64,000 bases of DNA from Serratia sp. M24T3 (GCF_000257645.1 NZ_AJHJ01000006.1:159290-223289), one strand, 5' to 3'; shown: positions 7,645 through 16,917, counted from the stretch's first letter. Made by a program: numbers and translations. Notes: generated by a model not told the origin, from the letters alone.

Positions 7645-8889
7645 TTAAACGGTTGGCCGGTAACCTTTGCAGCCGTACCAGGCAATATAGATGTAGCACA
7701 CCAGTGGAACCACAAACGACACCAGCAGCGAAGCGTGATCGGCAACGGTCGCTTGAATGATTGGCATGATGGCACCACCAACGATACCCATGCACAGCAC
7801 GCCAGAAGCACGCCCGGTCAAACCACCCAGCCTGTTCAGCGCCAGCGAGAAGATTGTCGGGAACATTATCGAGTTGAACAGGCCTACCGACAAAATCGCC
7901 CACATGCTGAACGTGCCCTTGGTGATGATTGCCGCAGCCAGTAACAACACCACAATAGTGGCGTTAAATGCCAGCAGGCGGTTGGCCTTGATACGGGTCA
8001 TCAACATGCTGCCGAGGAAGCGACCTACCATCGCGCCACCCCAGTAAAGAGAGAGTTTCTGACTGGCGTCAACCGCCGACAGTGCAGCGACTTCCGGGCG
8101 TTCAAGCAGGCTAATCAGGTAGCTGCCAATGGAAACTTCAGCACCGACGTAGGCAAAAATGCCGATAACGCCCAGCACCAAGTGTTTTCTCTTCCACAGG
8201 CTGTGCTCTTTACCATCGTCTTGTTCGATTTCATTTGTTAACACCGGCAGCTTGCTGAACTTGATGACCAAGGAGATAAGCACCAGTAACGCAGTCAGCA
8301 CCAGGTAAGGAGTTTGCACAGAGGCAGACTCGCTGGCCAGATAATGTTGAACTTCACCGGCAGGCAGTTGGCTTATTTGGTCGGCACTAAGTACCGCCGT
8401 CGATAGGATAAACATCCCGCCGAGGATAGGGCCTAAAGTTGTTCCCAGCGAGTTAAATGCCTGAGTCAGGTTCAAACGGCTGGCCGCAGTCTCCGGAGTT
8501 CCCAGCGAATTGACATAAGGGTTTGCGGCAACCTGCAATAAGGTCAGGCCGGAAGCCAGAATAAACAGAGAGAGTAAAAACAGCGGGTATGAACGCAGAG
8601 AAGCTGATGGGTAAAACAGCACGCAGCCAATGGCGGCTACTAATAATCCGATGATAATACCTGACTTATAGCCAAATTTGCTGACCACTTTACCGGCCGG
8701 ATAAGACATCACAAAGTAGGCGAAGAAAAAGCAGAATTGGACTAATGAGGCCTGAACATAGCTCAATTCAAACAGAGATTTTAAATGCGGGACCAAAATG
8801 TCATTAAGAGAAGTAATTAATCCCCACATAAAGAAGAGTGCGGTTAATAGAGCCAAAGGCCCTTTGTAACTTGTGGTTTTGTTGTTCAT
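7645..8889 (-). CDS. Sugar:H+ symporter, FucP/GluP family (MFS)
   Basis: A 414-residue inner-membrane transporter with about 12 membrane segments. The N-terminal part (FFMWGLITSLNDILVPHLK, ASLVQFCFFFAYF, YPAGKV) and LQVAANPYVNSLG are diagnostic of the FucP/GluP group, which takes up L-fucose, glucose, galactose or N-acetylglucosamine. No catabolic genes adjoin it, so the substrate is open. The 490-base upstream region contains two CRP-like sites, in line with catabolite control. It appears monocistronic. Confidence 0.85.
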   Translation of the reverse strand: MNNKTTSYKGPLALLTALFFMWGLITSLNDILVPHLKSLFELSYVQASLVQFCFFFAYFVMSYPAGKVVSKFGYKSGIIIGLLVAAIGCVLFYPSASLRSYPLFLLSLFILASGLTLLQVAANPYVNSLGTPETAASRLNLTQAFNSLGTTLGPILGGMFILSTAVLSADQISQLPAGEVQHYLASESASVQTPYLVLTALLVLISLVIKFSKLPVLTNEIEQDDGKEHSLWKRKHLVLGVIGIFAYVGAEVSIGSYLISLLERPEVAALSAVDASQKLSLYWGGAMVGRFLGSMLMTRIKANRLLAFNATIVVLLLAAAIITKGTFSMWAILSVGLFNSIMFPTIFSLALNRLGGLTGRASGVLCMGIVGGAIMPIIQATVADHASLLVSFVVPLVCYIYIAWYGCKGYRPTV

Positions 8890-9017
8890 GAAAATTCCTG
8901 AAACCTATGGCTGCCAGATTATTCGCCTTTAGAGGCGCCTCTGGCTTAACGATAAAATGCCGATGCCTGGCTGAGCATCGTTATCCGACCCTGATGACAT
9001 CTATGTTGTGCCGATCA

Positions 9018-9040
9018 AAAAAGTGACCTGACGCACATTT
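9018..9040. promoter_or_regulatory. Candidate CRP site for the sugar symporter
   Basis: AGTGA-CCTGAC-GCACA (9022-9037) matches the CRP consensus TGTGA-N6-TCACA at 8 of 10 positions. It is flanked by the A-tract and T-tract typical of good sites. It lies about 140 bases upstream of the symporter start. Confidence 0.5.
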
Positions 9041-9205
9041 TTAGCGTGCGAAAGATTACATAAACTTGAAACGAAGACAAGGGTCTGCAACCCCGGTTAA
9101 CACTTTTAGACGTGGTGGCCTTTTGACGATAAATCTTTTAAAAAGATAGGTTTACTACGTGGCTGGTGATAATTGAGCGACTGAGCCACAGAGATTAGTA
9201 CAATA

Positions 9206-9227
9206 TTTGTGATCTAGATCTCACAAA
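9206..9227. promoter_or_regulatory. CRP-like palindrome with 8-base spacer
   Basis: TTTGTGA-TCTAGATC-TCACAAA has perfect 7-base arms, but the spacer between TGTGA and TCACA is 8 rather than the canonical 6. It lies about 150 bases upstream of the plus-strand membrane-protein gene. It may be a variant CRP site or the site of another factor. Confidence 0.4.
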
Positions 9228-9379
9228 GCCCTCATTTCAGAATAATTAACGACATAATAATTATTTAGGCGTATTGTTTGAAAACTGACTTATGTCAAAT
9301 ATTCCTCATTGTTGAAGCCACTGCCAACTTCACTTTTTTGCCAGATTGCCTCTCTCGATAACCTGTCCTTAAGGACGTG

Positions 9380-10723
9380 ATGCAGAATCGCCAAGTTAGC
9401 CGAGTTTTTATATTAATCCTGTGGGTTACAATTATTTGTTTGTCGGGATCAACCTTTGCCTTAAATAACGAAGACTATACCCGAACAACGAATACTTTTA
9501 TGGCACAAATTCCTTTTATGAACCCGTATATGCCGCTTGCATGGCAAATGAAAGTGCATTTTCAGCCGATATGGCAGCTGAACGAGTTCAGCGTTTACAG
9601 CATCATGCTCTATCTCTATGCCAGTATTATTTCATTATTAACCTCATGGTTTGACCTGATGTTAATGGCCTCAATGCTAAAGTTCATCTATCTGCTTGAG
9701 CTGTTTGCACTGAGTAAAATATTTTTTGATTATACTCGCAAGCCACATTATTTTATTTTTACATTATTCATCATTCAATTATTTTCTTCATCAATCCTCA
9801 GTTTTATAGCTTCCTTCTATCAGGACTCAATCGTTGTCTTCACTTTGCCAATACTGTGTTATGTCCTCTGCAAACCAGTAAAATATCAATCTTGTATGCT
9901 GTTTTTACTTGCCAGTGCGATAGCTTGCACAAAAACGCAATACTTTTATCTGCCACTGCTTATTTTGGTCGGCTTGTGGCTTTTTAATGAAAAAGTAGAC
10001 AAGAAAAAATATATTGCGTTGTTTTTGTCATTTGTAATGGCATTGATCGTTGTCTCTCATTCCAATAAAACCTTGCCTTTAAATAAATACAATTCGAACT
10101 ATTTTGGGGCTTATTTATATCAGACGCTGAATCACATTGAATTAGATAGCAGTGTTGAAGCTGAATGTGTTGGCATAGATCCGTGGAATCAAAAATACGA
10201 TTTCAATTTGGGTAGTGTGGTAAATCCGAAACCCAAAATAGGCTGCTATGCACGCCATCACTCAGATGCAAGTTTTAGTAAAAGTTTTGCTGTCTTCTTT
10301 AAAAGACCTGCAAATTTATTAACTCTGCCATTCGATCCCTCTATACAACGACAAATGAAAGAAGAATACTTCAACTTAGCTTATGCCAATAAATATTTTT
10401 CAAGCCATGATCAGTTTGTTTCAATGGTAACGGAGTTGAAAGATGACATCTATGGCCCGTGGCGATATTTAATCGCGGTACTCATTGTCTTATTGTCATT
10501 TTTCTTGAAAAGTAATCCTCAAGCAAAGCTTATGTTTATTCTTGGCGTCTTCTGTAGTTCTCAACTCTATATTGCTTTCTTTGGTGAAGGCTATCGCGAT
10601 ATGTCGAGACACCTTTTTGCCATGAACTTCTCTTTCGACCTACTCATCTTCATCTGCATGATGATGCTAGCCCAAGCCTTGTTTAAAAGGTGGCAAAACA
10701 GGGCGGTTGTATCAATCAAATAG
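9380..10723 (+). CDS. Polytopic membrane protein, GT-C-like, unknown function
   Basis: The product is 447 residues with an N-terminal hydrophobic segment, about ten predicted membrane segments, and a soluble region (about residues 240-350) containing two cysteines (ECVGIDPWN, IGCYARHH). The overall plan, with an early periplasmic loop and an R-rich EGYRDMSRH motif before the last membrane segment, recalls GT-C glycosyltransferases that use lipid-linked sugars, but I see no decisive motif. The start at ATG 9380 follows AAGGA; a GTG three bases earlier is possible. The base composition is AT-richer than its neighbours, suggesting acquisition. No glycan-synthesis genes are adjacent. Confidence 0.6.
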   Translation: MQNRQVSRVFILILWVTIICLSGSTFALNNEDYTRTTNTFMAQIPFMNPYMPLAWQMKVHFQPIWQLNEFSVYSIMLYLYASIISLLTSWFDLMLMASMLKFIYLLELFALSKIFFDYTRKPHYFIFTLFIIQLFSSSILSFIASFYQDSIVVFTLPILCYVLCKPVKYQSCMLFLLASAIACTKTQYFYLPLLILVGLWLFNEKVDKKKYIALFLSFVMALIVVSHSNKTLPLNKYNSNYFGAYLYQTLNHIELDSSVEAECVGIDPWNQKYDFNLGSVVNPKPKIGCYARHHSDASFSKSFAVFFKRPANLLTLPFDPSIQRQMKEEYFNLAYANKYFSSHDQFVSMVTELKDDIYGPWRYLIAVLIVLLSFFLKSNPQAKLMFILGVFCSSQLYIAFFGEGYRDMSRHLFAMNFSFDLLIFICMMMLAQALFKRWQNRAVVSIK

Positions 10724-10837
10724 GAATTGGGTAAAGTTTAGGTTAGAGCTTGCGTCGGGTCTTTGATAAGATTTTGCCCTACGGTTGCAACAGATAACCG
10801 ACGCCGATAAACCCTTTACCCTGATAATGGAATAAAT

Positions 10838-11647
10838 ATGTCAATAAAACTGATTGCGGTGGATATGGACGGGACTTTTCTCAACGATGAAAAGAGTTAC
10901 GACAAATCCCGTTTTCTGGAACAGTACACCAGACTCAAACAGCGCGGCATCCATTTCGTGGTGGCGAGCGGCAATCAGTATTACCAGCTGGTGCATTATT
11001 TTCCTGAAATTCATAAGGAAATAGGTTTTGTAGCGGAAAATGGCGCTTACGTGGTCGATGCTGGAGAAGAGATCCACTGTGGTCAATTTTCCAAGGCAGA
11101 GATCGCAAGAATTCTGGCGGTGCTTGCGGATGTTCCTGATATCCAGCTGGTTGTCTGTGGAAAAAACAGTGCCTACGCGCATGACTCGATGCCGCACGCG
11201 GTAGTCGAGAAAATGTCCAACCATTATCGCCGCCTCAAAAAAGTCGCCGATTTTACCGACGTTGAAGACATTATTTTTAAATTCTCACTGGGTGTGAAAA
11301 ATGAAGCTATTCCTGCGCTGTTGCAGAAGCTGTCTATTGAGGTCGGTGACATCTCTCAGCCCGTTGGCAGCGGTTTTGGATTTATCGACCTGATCATTCC
11401 AGGCCTGCATAAAGCCAACGGCATCAGCCTGTTACAGGCCCGGTGGGGCGTAAAAGATAGTGAAGTGGTGGCTATCGGCGATAGCGACAACGATATCGAA
11501 ATGCTGCGCCATGCCGGATTCGGCTTTGCGATGGCCAATGCCAGCCCAACGGTGAAGGAAGTTGCCGGTTACTTTACCGAAAGCAACAACTGTCAGGGTG
11601 CGTTGAACGTGATATCTCGCGTTCTGGAACAACAAACGCCGTTTTAG
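10838..11647 (+). CDS. supH: Sugar phosphatase SupH (YbiV), HAD-IIB family
   Basis: A Cof-type HAD phosphatase of 269 residues. HAD motif I is DMDGTFLN (residues 9-16) and motif IV is GDSDNDIEML (about residues 212-221); SGFGFIDLIIPGLHKANGIS lies between. Close block matches to E. coli YbiV, including FVVASGNQYYQL, support the assignment. E. coli YbiV dephosphorylates sugar phosphates such as fructose-1-phosphate and ribose-5-phosphate. It stands alone between the membrane protein and dld. Interestingly, ybiV and mntR/mntS are neighbours in E. coli as well, so this may be a partly conserved segment. Confidence 0.88.
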   Translation: MSIKLIAVDMDGTFLNDEKSYDKSRFLEQYTRLKQRGIHFVVASGNQYYQLVHYFPEIHKEIGFVAENGAYVVDAGEEIHCGQFSKAEIARILAVLADVPDIQLVVCGKNSAYAHDSMPHAVVEKMSNHYRRLKKVADFTDVEDIIFKFSLGVKNEAIPALLQKLSIEVGDISQPVGSGFGFIDLIIPGLHKANGISLLQARWGVKDSEVVAIGDSDNDIEMLRHAGFGFAMANASPTVKEVAGYFTESNNCQGALNVISRVLEQQTPF

Positions 11648-11777
11648 TCCAGAGAAAAGTTTTCGATACTAATATTCTGAATTGGTTATATAACAATACT
11701 AATTCAAAATAATTATTTTTTCACAATATCGAATTACCCGCCGCGATGAATCATTGCGGCCTTTGGAGAAAGGTCAG

Positions 11778-13472
11778 ATGGAGAAGGGCACAAAAATCAT
11801 TCCTCAGTTACAACAAATCCTGGCTTCGGATCAGTTGTTAATCAGTGAAAATGACAAAGCGTATTACACTAAAGGATTTCGCGTCGGCCAGGGGCAGGCG
11901 CTGGCAGTTGCCATTCCCGATTCTCTGCTCCAACTCTGGGAAGTACTAAAAGTCTGCGTAGCCTGTGACAAGATTATTTTGATGCAGGCTGCAAATACTG
12001 GGGTAACAGGCGGCTCTACGCCAGACGGTAATAATTATGACCGCGATGTCATCATTATTAGTACACGCCGTCTTAAAGGTGTGCAGGTTATTGACAATGC
12101 TCAGCAGGTAATCGCCTTCCCCGGCAGCACGCTCACCGAGCTGGAAAAAGCGCTATATCCCCATCATAAAGAACCTCATTCGGTTATTGGATCCTCATGT
12201 ATTGGTGCATCTGTAGTCGGCGGTGTATGCAATAACTCTGGCGGGTCTTTAATTCGACGCGGTCCGGCATTTACCGAGAAATCTCTGTTTGCCCAGATAA
12301 ACGATGACGGCACACTTTCGCTGATCAATCATTTGGGTATTTTCCTTGGTAATACGCCCGAAGAAATGATCGCTCGCCTTGAGAGCCAGAATTATACTAC
12401 CGGCAGCGAGCCAGACTGGGAGGGGAGGATCTGGGCTGACGATTATGCACAAGTGATTCGGGATGTTGACGCCGACAGCCCGACCCGTTTCAACGGCAAT
12501 GTGCAATATCTGCACGACAGCTCAGGCAGCGCAGGCAAAGTTGCGGTATTTGCGGTACGTCTCTCAACCTTTGATCGTGGTGATAACACCCACACCTTTT
12601 ACATCGGCACCAACGATGAAGTTGAACTAATTGATTTGCGACGCTATTTGCTGAGAAATCTGCAAGAGTTGCCCCAACAGGCGGAATATATTCATCGTAA
12701 TGCCTTCGACCTGACAGTGCGCTATTCCAAACATGTTTATTGGGCGATTGACAGACTGGGTCCGCAAGCGCTTCCTTCATTGATGGCGAAAAAGGCGCGC
12801 TGGGACGTGCGGGTGAAAAAGGCCGGTTTCCTGCCGCTAAATCTGGTAGATAAAGTTTTGCAGGGCGTGAATAATCTGACGCCAAAACGTGTCGCGAAAC
12901 GCATTCTTGATTATCGTGATCGTTTTGAACACCATCTGATGATCAAGACCGAATCTCGATATTCTGCCGATTTATTGCGATTGCTAACTGAATTTTTCTC
13001 CAACAGAAGTGGAGAGTTTTTTGCCTGTAATGAACGCGAGGAAAAGGATGCATTTTTAGTTCGCTTTGGCGTGGGCGGGTGTACCGTTTCTTATTGCGAT
13101 TATATGGGAATAGATACCAATCAGCGACTGATGGCTTTCGATGTTGCGTTACGACGCAATGACAGTGAGTGGCGAATTGTATTACCCGCGCATCTTCAGG
13201 CACAGGTTCTGGAAGATTCATGCTGCGGGCACTTTTTCTGTTTTGTTAATCACCAGGACTATATCCTCAAACCTGGTGTTGATCCGTTGGCCTTCAAACA
13301 TGAGGTGCTCGAATACCTCGACAAGCGTGGCGCGAAATATCCCGCTGAGCACAATGTCGGCCACTTGTATCATGCTTCGCCTGAATATGAACAGCATCTG
13401 CGGCAGCTTGACCCAACCAATACTTATAATCCAGGCATTGGTAAAACCAGCAAAAATAAACACTGGTCGTAA
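11778..13472 (+). CDS. dld: Quinone-dependent D-lactate dehydrogenase
   Basis: This membrane-associated FAD enzyme oxidises D-lactate to pyruvate and feeds electrons to the respiratory quinones. The PCMH-type FAD-binding domain is visible through NTGVTGGSTPDG and SSCIGASVVGGVCNNSGG, and the C-terminal Dld-specific membrane-binding and FAD-binding parts follow (AEHNVGHLYHA near the end). The 564 residues compare with 571 in E. coli. The ATG at 11778 is preferred over the upstream in-frame codon at 11754 because AGAAAGG sits directly before it. It is a single gene followed by a hairpin terminator. Confidence 0.92.
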   Translation: MEKGTKIIPQLQQILASDQLLISENDKAYYTKGFRVGQGQALAVAIPDSLLQLWEVLKVCVACDKIILMQAANTGVTGGSTPDGNNYDRDVIIISTRRLKGVQVIDNAQQVIAFPGSTLTELEKALYPHHKEPHSVIGSSCIGASVVGGVCNNSGGSLIRRGPAFTEKSLFAQINDDGTLSLINHLGIFLGNTPEEMIARLESQNYTTGSEPDWEGRIWADDYAQVIRDVDADSPTRFNGNVQYLHDSSGSAGKVAVFAVRLSTFDRGDNTHTFYIGTNDEVELIDLRRYLLRNLQELPQQAEYIHRNAFDLTVRYSKHVYWAIDRLGPQALPSLMAKKARWDVRVKKAGFLPLNLVDKVLQGVNNLTPKRVAKRILDYRDRFEHHLMIKTESRYSADLLRLLTEFFSNRSGEFFACNEREEKDAFLVRFGVGGCTVSYCDYMGIDTNQRLMAFDVALRRNDSEWRIVLPAHLQAQVLEDSCCGHFFCFVNHQDYILKPGVDPLAFKHEVLEYLDKRGAKYPAEHNVGHLYHASPEYEQHLRQLDPTNTYNPGIGKTSKNKHWS

Positions 13473-13480
13473 GCCTTTAC

Positions 13481-13508
13481 AGCCTGCTGGTTACACGGTC
13501 AGCAGGCT
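13481..13508. terminator. Terminator hairpin after dld
   Basis: AGCCTGCTG (13481-13489) pairs with CAGCAGGCT (13500-13508), followed by TGATGCTTTT. It is located between convergent dld and ampC. Confidence 0.55.
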
Positions 13509-13558
13509 TGATGCTTTTACGGCGGATAAAACCGTCTTTTATGAAACCCGCCCGTGGA

Positions 13559-14701
13559 TCAAAAGCCTTCTTTTTGCGTCGCTAAAATCTGGTAGGCGGC
13601 TTTAACCCGTGCTTCATTGGGATACGATTTATTGGCCAGAATAATAATTGCCATTTTCTTGACCGGCACAAACATCGCATAGGTCGAGAAGCCATTGGTA
13701 GAACCGGTTTTATTGTAGATTGCCTGTTCCAGCGGCGGCTGCGGCGGATTGATGGCCTTGGTCGGTTGAGCGTCGGTAATGATCTGCGAGCCGTTATTTT
13801 TTAACAGCAGCTCCAGCGGCGAAGGATAGGCATAATTTTCCCACATCAAATCCTGAGTAAATCCGGCAACTCGATAATAACCTCGGTGGGTGGCATCAAC
13901 CGCGACTTGCCAGCTTGCATCAATGGGCTGTTCATGCAGGTTGATGTCGAGATAGCGAATTAAATCGGCCGAGCTAGATTTCAAGCCATAGGCCTCGGCA
14001 TCGACCGGGCCGGGCCCGACGCGAACGGGTTTATCCTGCTTGTTGTAACCCTGCGCATACTCGGCCATCTTATCGGCAGGCACTTTAATAAAGGTATTGT
14101 GCATCCCAAGTTTCGGCAGCAGCTGTTGTTGCATGACATCAATAAACGGCTGATGGAGACTTTTGGCGGCAATAATTCCCAGCAGCCCAATCCCCATGTT
14201 GGAATAAACTCGGACACTGCCAACCGGTTGTGTCGGTTTCCATTGCTTATACCAGTCCATCAGTTGTTGCGGAGTATTTACACCCTCGGGTTCGAACAGC
14301 GGCAGGCCAGACGTATGAGTCGCCAGATTTAGCAGGCTGACATTATCAAAGGCGCTGTGTTTTAACTGGGGAAGATATTGACTGGCCGCATCGTTAAACG
14401 AGATTTTCCCCTGCTGCTGAGCCCAGCTGGCGAGAGTCGCGGTAAAAGTTTTGCTCAACGATCCAATTTCAAACAGTGTGCTGTTAGTTATTGGCTGGCG
14501 TGACTGTCTGGAGGCGACTCCGTAATTATAAAACGTTGTTTCGCCATCGATGCTAACGGCAATAGCCATGCCGGGAATTTGATATTGCTGCATTAATGGC
14601 TTAATAATTTGGTCAACTTTTTCCTGCTCAGAGGATTTTGCCTGAGCCGTAGAGGCAAGAATCAAACCTATAAGTGTTGCGGTAACAGCCTGTAATTTCA
14701 T
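13559..14701 (-). CDS. ampC: Class C beta-lactamase (AmpC)
   Basis: A 380-residue serine beta-lactamase with a cleavable signal peptide (about 21 residues ending in AQA). It hydrolyses cephalosporins and penicillins in the periplasm. All class C motifs are present: SLSK with nucleophile Ser81 and Lys84, YSN at 166-168, and KTG at 331-333. The gene upstream on the same strand is mntR, 168 bases away; no ampR regulator lies beside it. Expression is therefore probably low-level or constitutive, as in E. coli, rather than AmpR-inducible as in Enterobacter or Serratia. Confidence 0.92.
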   Translation of the reverse strand: MKLQAVTATLIGLILASTAQAKSSEQEKVDQIIKPLMQQYQIPGMAIAVSIDGETTFYNYGVASRQSRQPITNSTLFEIGSLSKTFTATLASWAQQQGKISFNDAASQYLPQLKHSAFDNVSLLNLATHTSGLPLFEPEGVNTPQQLMDWYKQWKPTQPVGSVRVYSNMGIGLLGIIAAKSLHQPFIDVMQQQLLPKLGMHNTFIKVPADKMAEYAQGYNKQDKPVRVGPGPVDAEAYGLKSSSADLIRYLDINLHEQPIDASWQVAVDATHRGYYRVAGFTQDLMWENYAYPSPLELLLKNNGSQIITDAQPTKAINPPQPPLEQAIYNKTGSTNGFSTYAMFVPVKKMAIIILANKSYPNEARVKAAYQILATQKEGF

Positions 14702-14869
14702 CCTGTTGAAGTCCTTTTAAAATCGGGGGATTAAAGTCTGAGCGGGAAAAAGAGGAACACAAATTCAGGGATTTTACTGCGATCGTAAGCAAAAAATAAT
14801 GAACTATCAGATAAAAATCAGGAAAACGCTTGAGATCTTCCTGATCAAATTAAGACAGAAGGGGCTTTA

Positions 14870-15325
14870 TTACGATGCTTTTTGCTGTTCGGTAAAGCGT
14901 TTAAAAGCTTCAAGAGTTTCATCGCTAACGTGATGCTCAACACCTTCAGAGTCTAAGCGCGCCGTTTCCGGGCTAATGCCCAGCGCGACGAAAAATTCTT
15001 CAACAATGTTGTGGCGCTCGCGATTTTCTGCAGCCAGTTTTTCACCTTCCGGCGTTAAGAATGTGCCGCGGTAGGGTAACTGCCTGACCAGTCCGGCGCT
15101 GGCCAATCTTTTCAGCGTTTTGGCAACGGTAGGCTGGGAAACGCCCAATCTTGCCGCTAAATCTACCTGTCGAGCTTCCCCAAATTCTTGAATCAAATCA
15201 GAAATTAGCTCAACATAATCTTCCATCAATTCCCGACGATGCGCCTCGCGCACCTGTAAAAAACCCTGAGCGTGATCTTCCACATCCAGCAATGGACTAA
15301 CTTTCTTATTTTTCACAACGCCCAC
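14870..15325 (-). CDS. mntR: Manganese-responsive repressor MntR
   Basis: A DtxR-family metalloregulator of 151 residues. The N-terminal winged helix ([28 protein letters not shown]) is followed by the metal-binding and dimerisation domain with the conserved E/H ligands in [10 protein letters not shown] and EGVEHHVS. When loaded with Mn(II) it represses manganese uptake and mntS. The divergent small gene mntS and an MntR box in the 190-base gap confirm the assignment. No mntH or mntP is visible in the window. Confidence 0.92.
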   Translation of the reverse strand: MGVVKNKKVSPLLDVEDHAQGFLQVREAHRRELMEDYVELISDLIQEFGEARQVDLAARLGVSQPTVAKTLKRLASAGLVRQLPYRGTFLTPEGEKLAAENRERHNIVEEFFVALGISPETARLDSEGVEHHVSDETLEAFKRFTEQQKAS

Positions 15326-15448
15326 CTTTTTTCTTGCTCAATGGCTTTTTACTTCTCTTCCTGAAGCCACATACTTCGCGACAATGGGGGCATTGTAAAC
15401 CAAGTATCACCAACCACCAATTTTTGCTGACTTTGCTATGGCTAACTA

Positions 15449-15466
15449 ATATAGCCTATGCTATAC
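15449..15466. promoter_or_regulatory. MntR box in the mntS promoter
   Basis: ATATAGC-CTAT-GCTATAC matches the enterobacterial MntR palindrome (AAACATAGC-N4-GCTATGTTT as I recall it) with perfect inner arms TATAGC/GCTATA. It immediately precedes a TATAAT -10 element at 15470-15475, so bound MntR would occlude the mntS promoter. Confidence 0.8.
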
Positions 15467-15469
15467 CTG

Positions 15470-15475
15470 TATAAT
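15470..15475 (+). promoter_or_regulatory. -10 element of the mntS promoter
   Basis: A perfect TATAAT lies 41 bases before the mntS start codon. No good -35 is seen at 17 bases; the expected position falls inside the MntR box. Confidence 0.5.
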
Positions 15476-15515
15476 AAACCTTCACGAATGCGTGGGTATG
15501 AAGCAGGAGTCAATT

Positions 15516-15665
15516 ATGGAACAGAGCCTGAGTTTTTGGAAAGTGTATGGCCGTTCACCGTTACGTTTACGGCTCTTTTTGCTGCATATGATCCAGTCCT
15601 GGCTGGTGGAGAAACGCCATCCCGAAGAGAAGGGCAAGGCGACCGAACCCGACAATAAGGCCTAA
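15516..15665 (+). CDS. mntS: Small protein MntS
   Basis: This 49-residue ORF has AGGAG six bases before its ATG and lies divergent from mntR, behind an MntR box. Its sequence (basic, with GRSPLRLRLFLLHM near residues 12-25 and a charged, Lys/Glu-rich C-terminus) aligns with E. coli MntS, a 42-residue protein with SHSPFKVRLMLLSM at the equivalent position. MntS raises intracellular available manganese, reportedly by inhibiting the exporter MntP, and is made when Mn is scarce. The C-terminal tail is longer than in E. coli. Position, regulation and sequence all agree. Confidence 0.85.
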   Translation: MEQSLSFWKVYGRSPLRLRLFLLHMIQSWLVEKRHPEEKGKATEPDNKA

Positions 15666-16006
15666 GGATGTGTGCCGCTGCGCAAAACGTCGAATCTGCT
15701 AAAGATTTTAGGTGATATATTTTCAAGAATGTCGCTTATACTTTAAGCGCTTCAACCCGTGCCGTTTCGCGACAATTCGCTGCCAGCCTGACTTCTTCAC
15801 GCACACGCCGGGCCAACTGCCCAACGGCTTAATCCTCATTTATCCCGTCACAACAGCCTTGGCTGCTATCCATAAGTTATCGGTATTACCTTCCGTCAGC
15901 TCGTTGCCGCTATTGTGAATTAGCACTCTAATTTGCTGTTAATCAATGATTTTAGCAGCTTGTTTTAGAGTGAATAATGACTTTGTATGCATCAGCCGGG
16001 GGAATA
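15666..16006. other. Intergenic region, mntS to binding-protein gene
   Basis: These 341 bases hold no convincing gene. Short open frames lack ribosome binding sites and family features. The promoter of the downstream gene is presumably near its 3' end. Confidence 0.4.
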
Positions 16007-16780
16007 ATGAAGAAAGTTTCGCTGTTGTTTTTATTGATGGCCGCCAGCAGCAATGTGATGTCTGCACCTGCTGAACTTAGGTTGGGCATAGACCCGACAT
16101 TTCCTCCTTTTGAATCGAAAAATCCACAGGGGCAAATTGTTGGTTTCGATGCTGATTTAGGGCGGGCGATTTGCGAAAAAATGCAGGTGAAATGTGTGTT
16201 CGTTGAAAACACTTTTGATGGACTAATTCCCGCGCTCAAAGCCAAAAAATTCGATGCGATACTTTCTTCGTTATCCATAAATGATGAACGTAGAAAATCC
16301 ATCGACTTCTCAACGGCACTATTTACCACTCCGGTGTACCTCATCACCCATAAAAACTCGGGGCTAACGGCCACCGCCGAATCACTCAAAGGAAAAAGAA
16401 TCGGGGTGCAGCAAGGCTCGGTATTTGAAACCTACGCTAACCAATATTGGCGTGATAAAGGCGTTGATGTGGTGTCGTACGCCTCGCCGGATCAGGTTTA
16501 TGCCGATCTGGCATTAGGGCGACTAGACGCCACTTTGGATGATGCAGCTTCGGCAACGGCATCATTTTTGGATAAGCCGCAGGGCGCAGATTTTCAGTTA
16601 AACGGCAAAGAAGTTTACGACAAAACTTTATTTGGCAAAGGCACCGGTTTGGGGTTGCGCAAAGGGGATGACCAGCTCAAAGCTTCGGTCGACCAGGCCA
16701 TCGCTGAAATCAAATCAGATGGCACTTTCAGTAAATTGAACAAACAGTATTTTACCTTTAACGTTTCGCCGAGAAGTTAG
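16007..16780 (+). CDS. Periplasmic amino-acid-binding protein, ArgT/HisJ type
   Basis: A 257-residue periplasmic solute-binding protein with a signal peptide of about 20 residues (ending VMSA). The mature start ELRLGIDPTFPPFESK, the block GFDADLGRAICEKMQVKC, and DAILSSLSINDERRK match LAO/histidine-binding proteins (ArgT, HisJ), which feed the HisQMP transporter with lysine, arginine, ornithine or histidine. The start at 16007 follows GGGGGAATA; the in-frame ATG at 15977 would spoil the signal peptide. It is an orphan: no permease or ATPase of the polar-amino-acid type lies next to it, so it may share a transporter encoded elsewhere. Confidence 0.85.
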   Translation: MKKVSLLFLLMAASSNVMSAPAELRLGIDPTFPPFESKNPQGQIVGFDADLGRAICEKMQVKCVFVENTFDGLIPALKAKKFDAILSSLSINDERRKSIDFSTALFTTPVYLITHKNSGLTATAESLKGKRIGVQQGSVFETYANQYWRDKGVDVVSYASPDQVYADLALGRLDATLDDAASATASFLDKPQGADFQLNGKEVYDKTLFGKGTGLGLRKGDDQLKASVDQAIAEIKSDGTFSKLNKQYFTFNVSPRS

Positions 16781-16806
16781 GGCTTAATGGGGCTGATAAA
16801 CGGCAA

Positions 16807-16846
16807 ATAGCCGAAGATCTCTACAGATAATGATCTCTTCGGCTAT
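16807..16846. terminator. Inverted repeat between convergent genes
   Basis: ATAGCCGAAGA (16807-16817) and TCTTCGGCTAT (16836-16846) form a perfect 11-bp stem across 18 bases. No T-tract follows. It probably terminates the binding-protein gene. Confidence 0.5.
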
Positions 16847-16917
16847 GATTTCTGACCGCGTGTCAGACTATGTTGTGCATAGCGTCTACACGGGCCCAAG
16901 CCCCTGCGAGCAACGAA

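Larger units (their letters stand above)
8890..9379. other. Divergent intergenic region with CRP-like sites
   Basis: These 490 bases separate the symporter gene from the divergent membrane-protein gene. No gene was seen. Two CRP-like palindromes are listed separately (9018-9040 and 9206-9227). Confidence 0.6.

Noticed and set aside
15712..15918. A 68-codon frame between mntS and the binding-protein gene
   Set aside because: No ribosome binding site, unusual Pro/Thr/Leu composition, no resemblance to known small proteins.
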